Source: JACDAN01 sp963802375
Lineage (GTDB): Bacteria; Actinomycetota; Thermoleophilia; Gaiellales; Gaiellaceae
Length of the DNA: 64,000 bases
NCBI GenBank assembly: GCA_963802375.1
Contig: CAWDIJ010000010.1
Coordinates: 558,001-622,000 of the forward strand
Reading direction: 5' to 3'
Each line of letters starts with the position of its first letter. Position 1 is the first letter of the stretch. This document shows, piece after piece, positions 63,798 to 64,000 of this stretch. Below the pieces are notes generated by a model, which ran no database searches, was not told the origin of the DNA, and worked only from the letters and a program-made list of their open reading frames with translations. Made by a program: the position numbers and the translations under genes.

Positions 63798-64000
63798 CTA
63801 GGCGAACCGCTCGGGGTTCGATTCCACGAATTCCTGCGCGACTCGGAGGTCCTTCGGCGTGTTCACCGTCAGCCAGAGCCCCTCGTGGCGCCAGGCTCGA
63901 AGCCGTCCCTCCGCCGCCAGCTCGGGAAACGTCGTCGTCTCATGATCGCCGCGCTCAGGGAGCCGAGCGATGGCCTCGTCGTCGAGCACGTACAGGCCGG
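63798..64000 (-). CDS. Nucleotidyltransferase C-terminus (gene continues beyond window)
   Basis: About 66 C-terminal residues of a sugar-nucleotidyltransferase: YVLDDEAIARLPERGDHETT, FPELAAEGRLRAWRHEGLWL, TVNTPKDLRVAQEFVESNPE. The GLWLTVNTPKDL segment is the typical W-x-(D/V)-xxTPxDL end. The rest lies past base 64000. It would make the activated sugar used with the cupin and RmlA-like proteins. Confidence 0.8.
   Translation of the reverse strand, partial: GLYVLDDEAIARLPERGDHETTTFPELAAEGRLRAWRHEGLWLTVNTPKDLRVAQEFVESNPERFA

Overview
The window is high-GC DNA (about two thirds G+C by eye) with densely packed, mostly leftward genes. The gene content suggests an actinobacterium: an F420-type luciferase-like oxidoreductase, a DUF1707 protein, a large ATPase-type LuxR regulator, ftsE-ftsX, prfB with its +1 frameshift, long-form HPF, and SecA with a SEC-C tail. 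The many secreted proteins with Ig-like or beta-propeller folds, plus a tandem-GNAT protein, fit deep-branching Thermoleophilia (Gaiella or Solirubrobacter-like). That placement is my inference; no 16S gene is present.

Layout. 1-1661: Holliday-junction genes ruvC-ruvA-ruvB, leftward. yebC (3422-4174) is split from ruvC by two rightward exported-protein genes. 4158-7666: pdxT and pdxS (PLP synthase), separated by a lipoprotein hydrolase and a secreted metallopeptidase. 7677-14462: a metallophosphoesterase, a divergent FtsH-like membrane AAA protease with a membrane partner, a divergently transcribed M48 protease, and an ATP-dependent DNA ligase. 14469-28565: regulators, exported proteins, GNATs, a tRNA with CAT anticodon (probably Ile2), a sensor histidine kinase and an MFS exporter. 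28628-37335: a subtilase with a small prodomain-like protein, a YjbR protein, a serine hydrolase, an LLM oxidoreductase, an aldo/keto reductase, rlmN, a beta-propeller protein and a cyclic-nucleotide-binding protein. 37354-42419: a leftward cell-surface block (large SdrD/DUF11 protein, small anchored protein, O-antigen ligase-like protein, CH...HLRHGD repeat protein). 42420-46861: an accessory patch with a relict phage-type tail-sheath C-terminus, a TIR-like protein, a CBS fragment and an LhgO-like oxidase. 47134-52731: tmRNA (ssrA), smpB and rnr, a trans-translation neighbourhood. 52893-60677: ftsX-ftsE, prfB, secA, a small conserved-looking gene, hpf and comF. 60903-64000: a sugar-nucleotidyltransferase, ahcY, a MerR regulator, a cupin, and the C-terminus of a second nucleotidyltransferase.

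Three things recur. (1) Dispersed hairpin repeats. A 52-53 nt core with identical flanks and a compensated stem occurs at 507-559 and 60793-60844. An outer TAG-bearing inverted repeat occurs without the core at 3363-3425 and with it at 60738-60906. A second family with GNRA-type loops lies at 52823-52892 and 56017-56078. (2) Several genes carry one-base frame breaks in short G or C runs (2025, 14550, 14903, 14945, 37731, 42954, 55199). One lies in prfB, which must be functional, so many are probably assembly errors; lengths become whole codons after correction. (3) Candidates for unfamiliar biology are the structured repeats, the FtsH-like protease with two insertions and its partner, the TIR-like protein with a beta-rich tail, and the subtilase with a free-standing prodomain-like protein. 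No CRISPR array, intact prophage or insertion sequence was seen.
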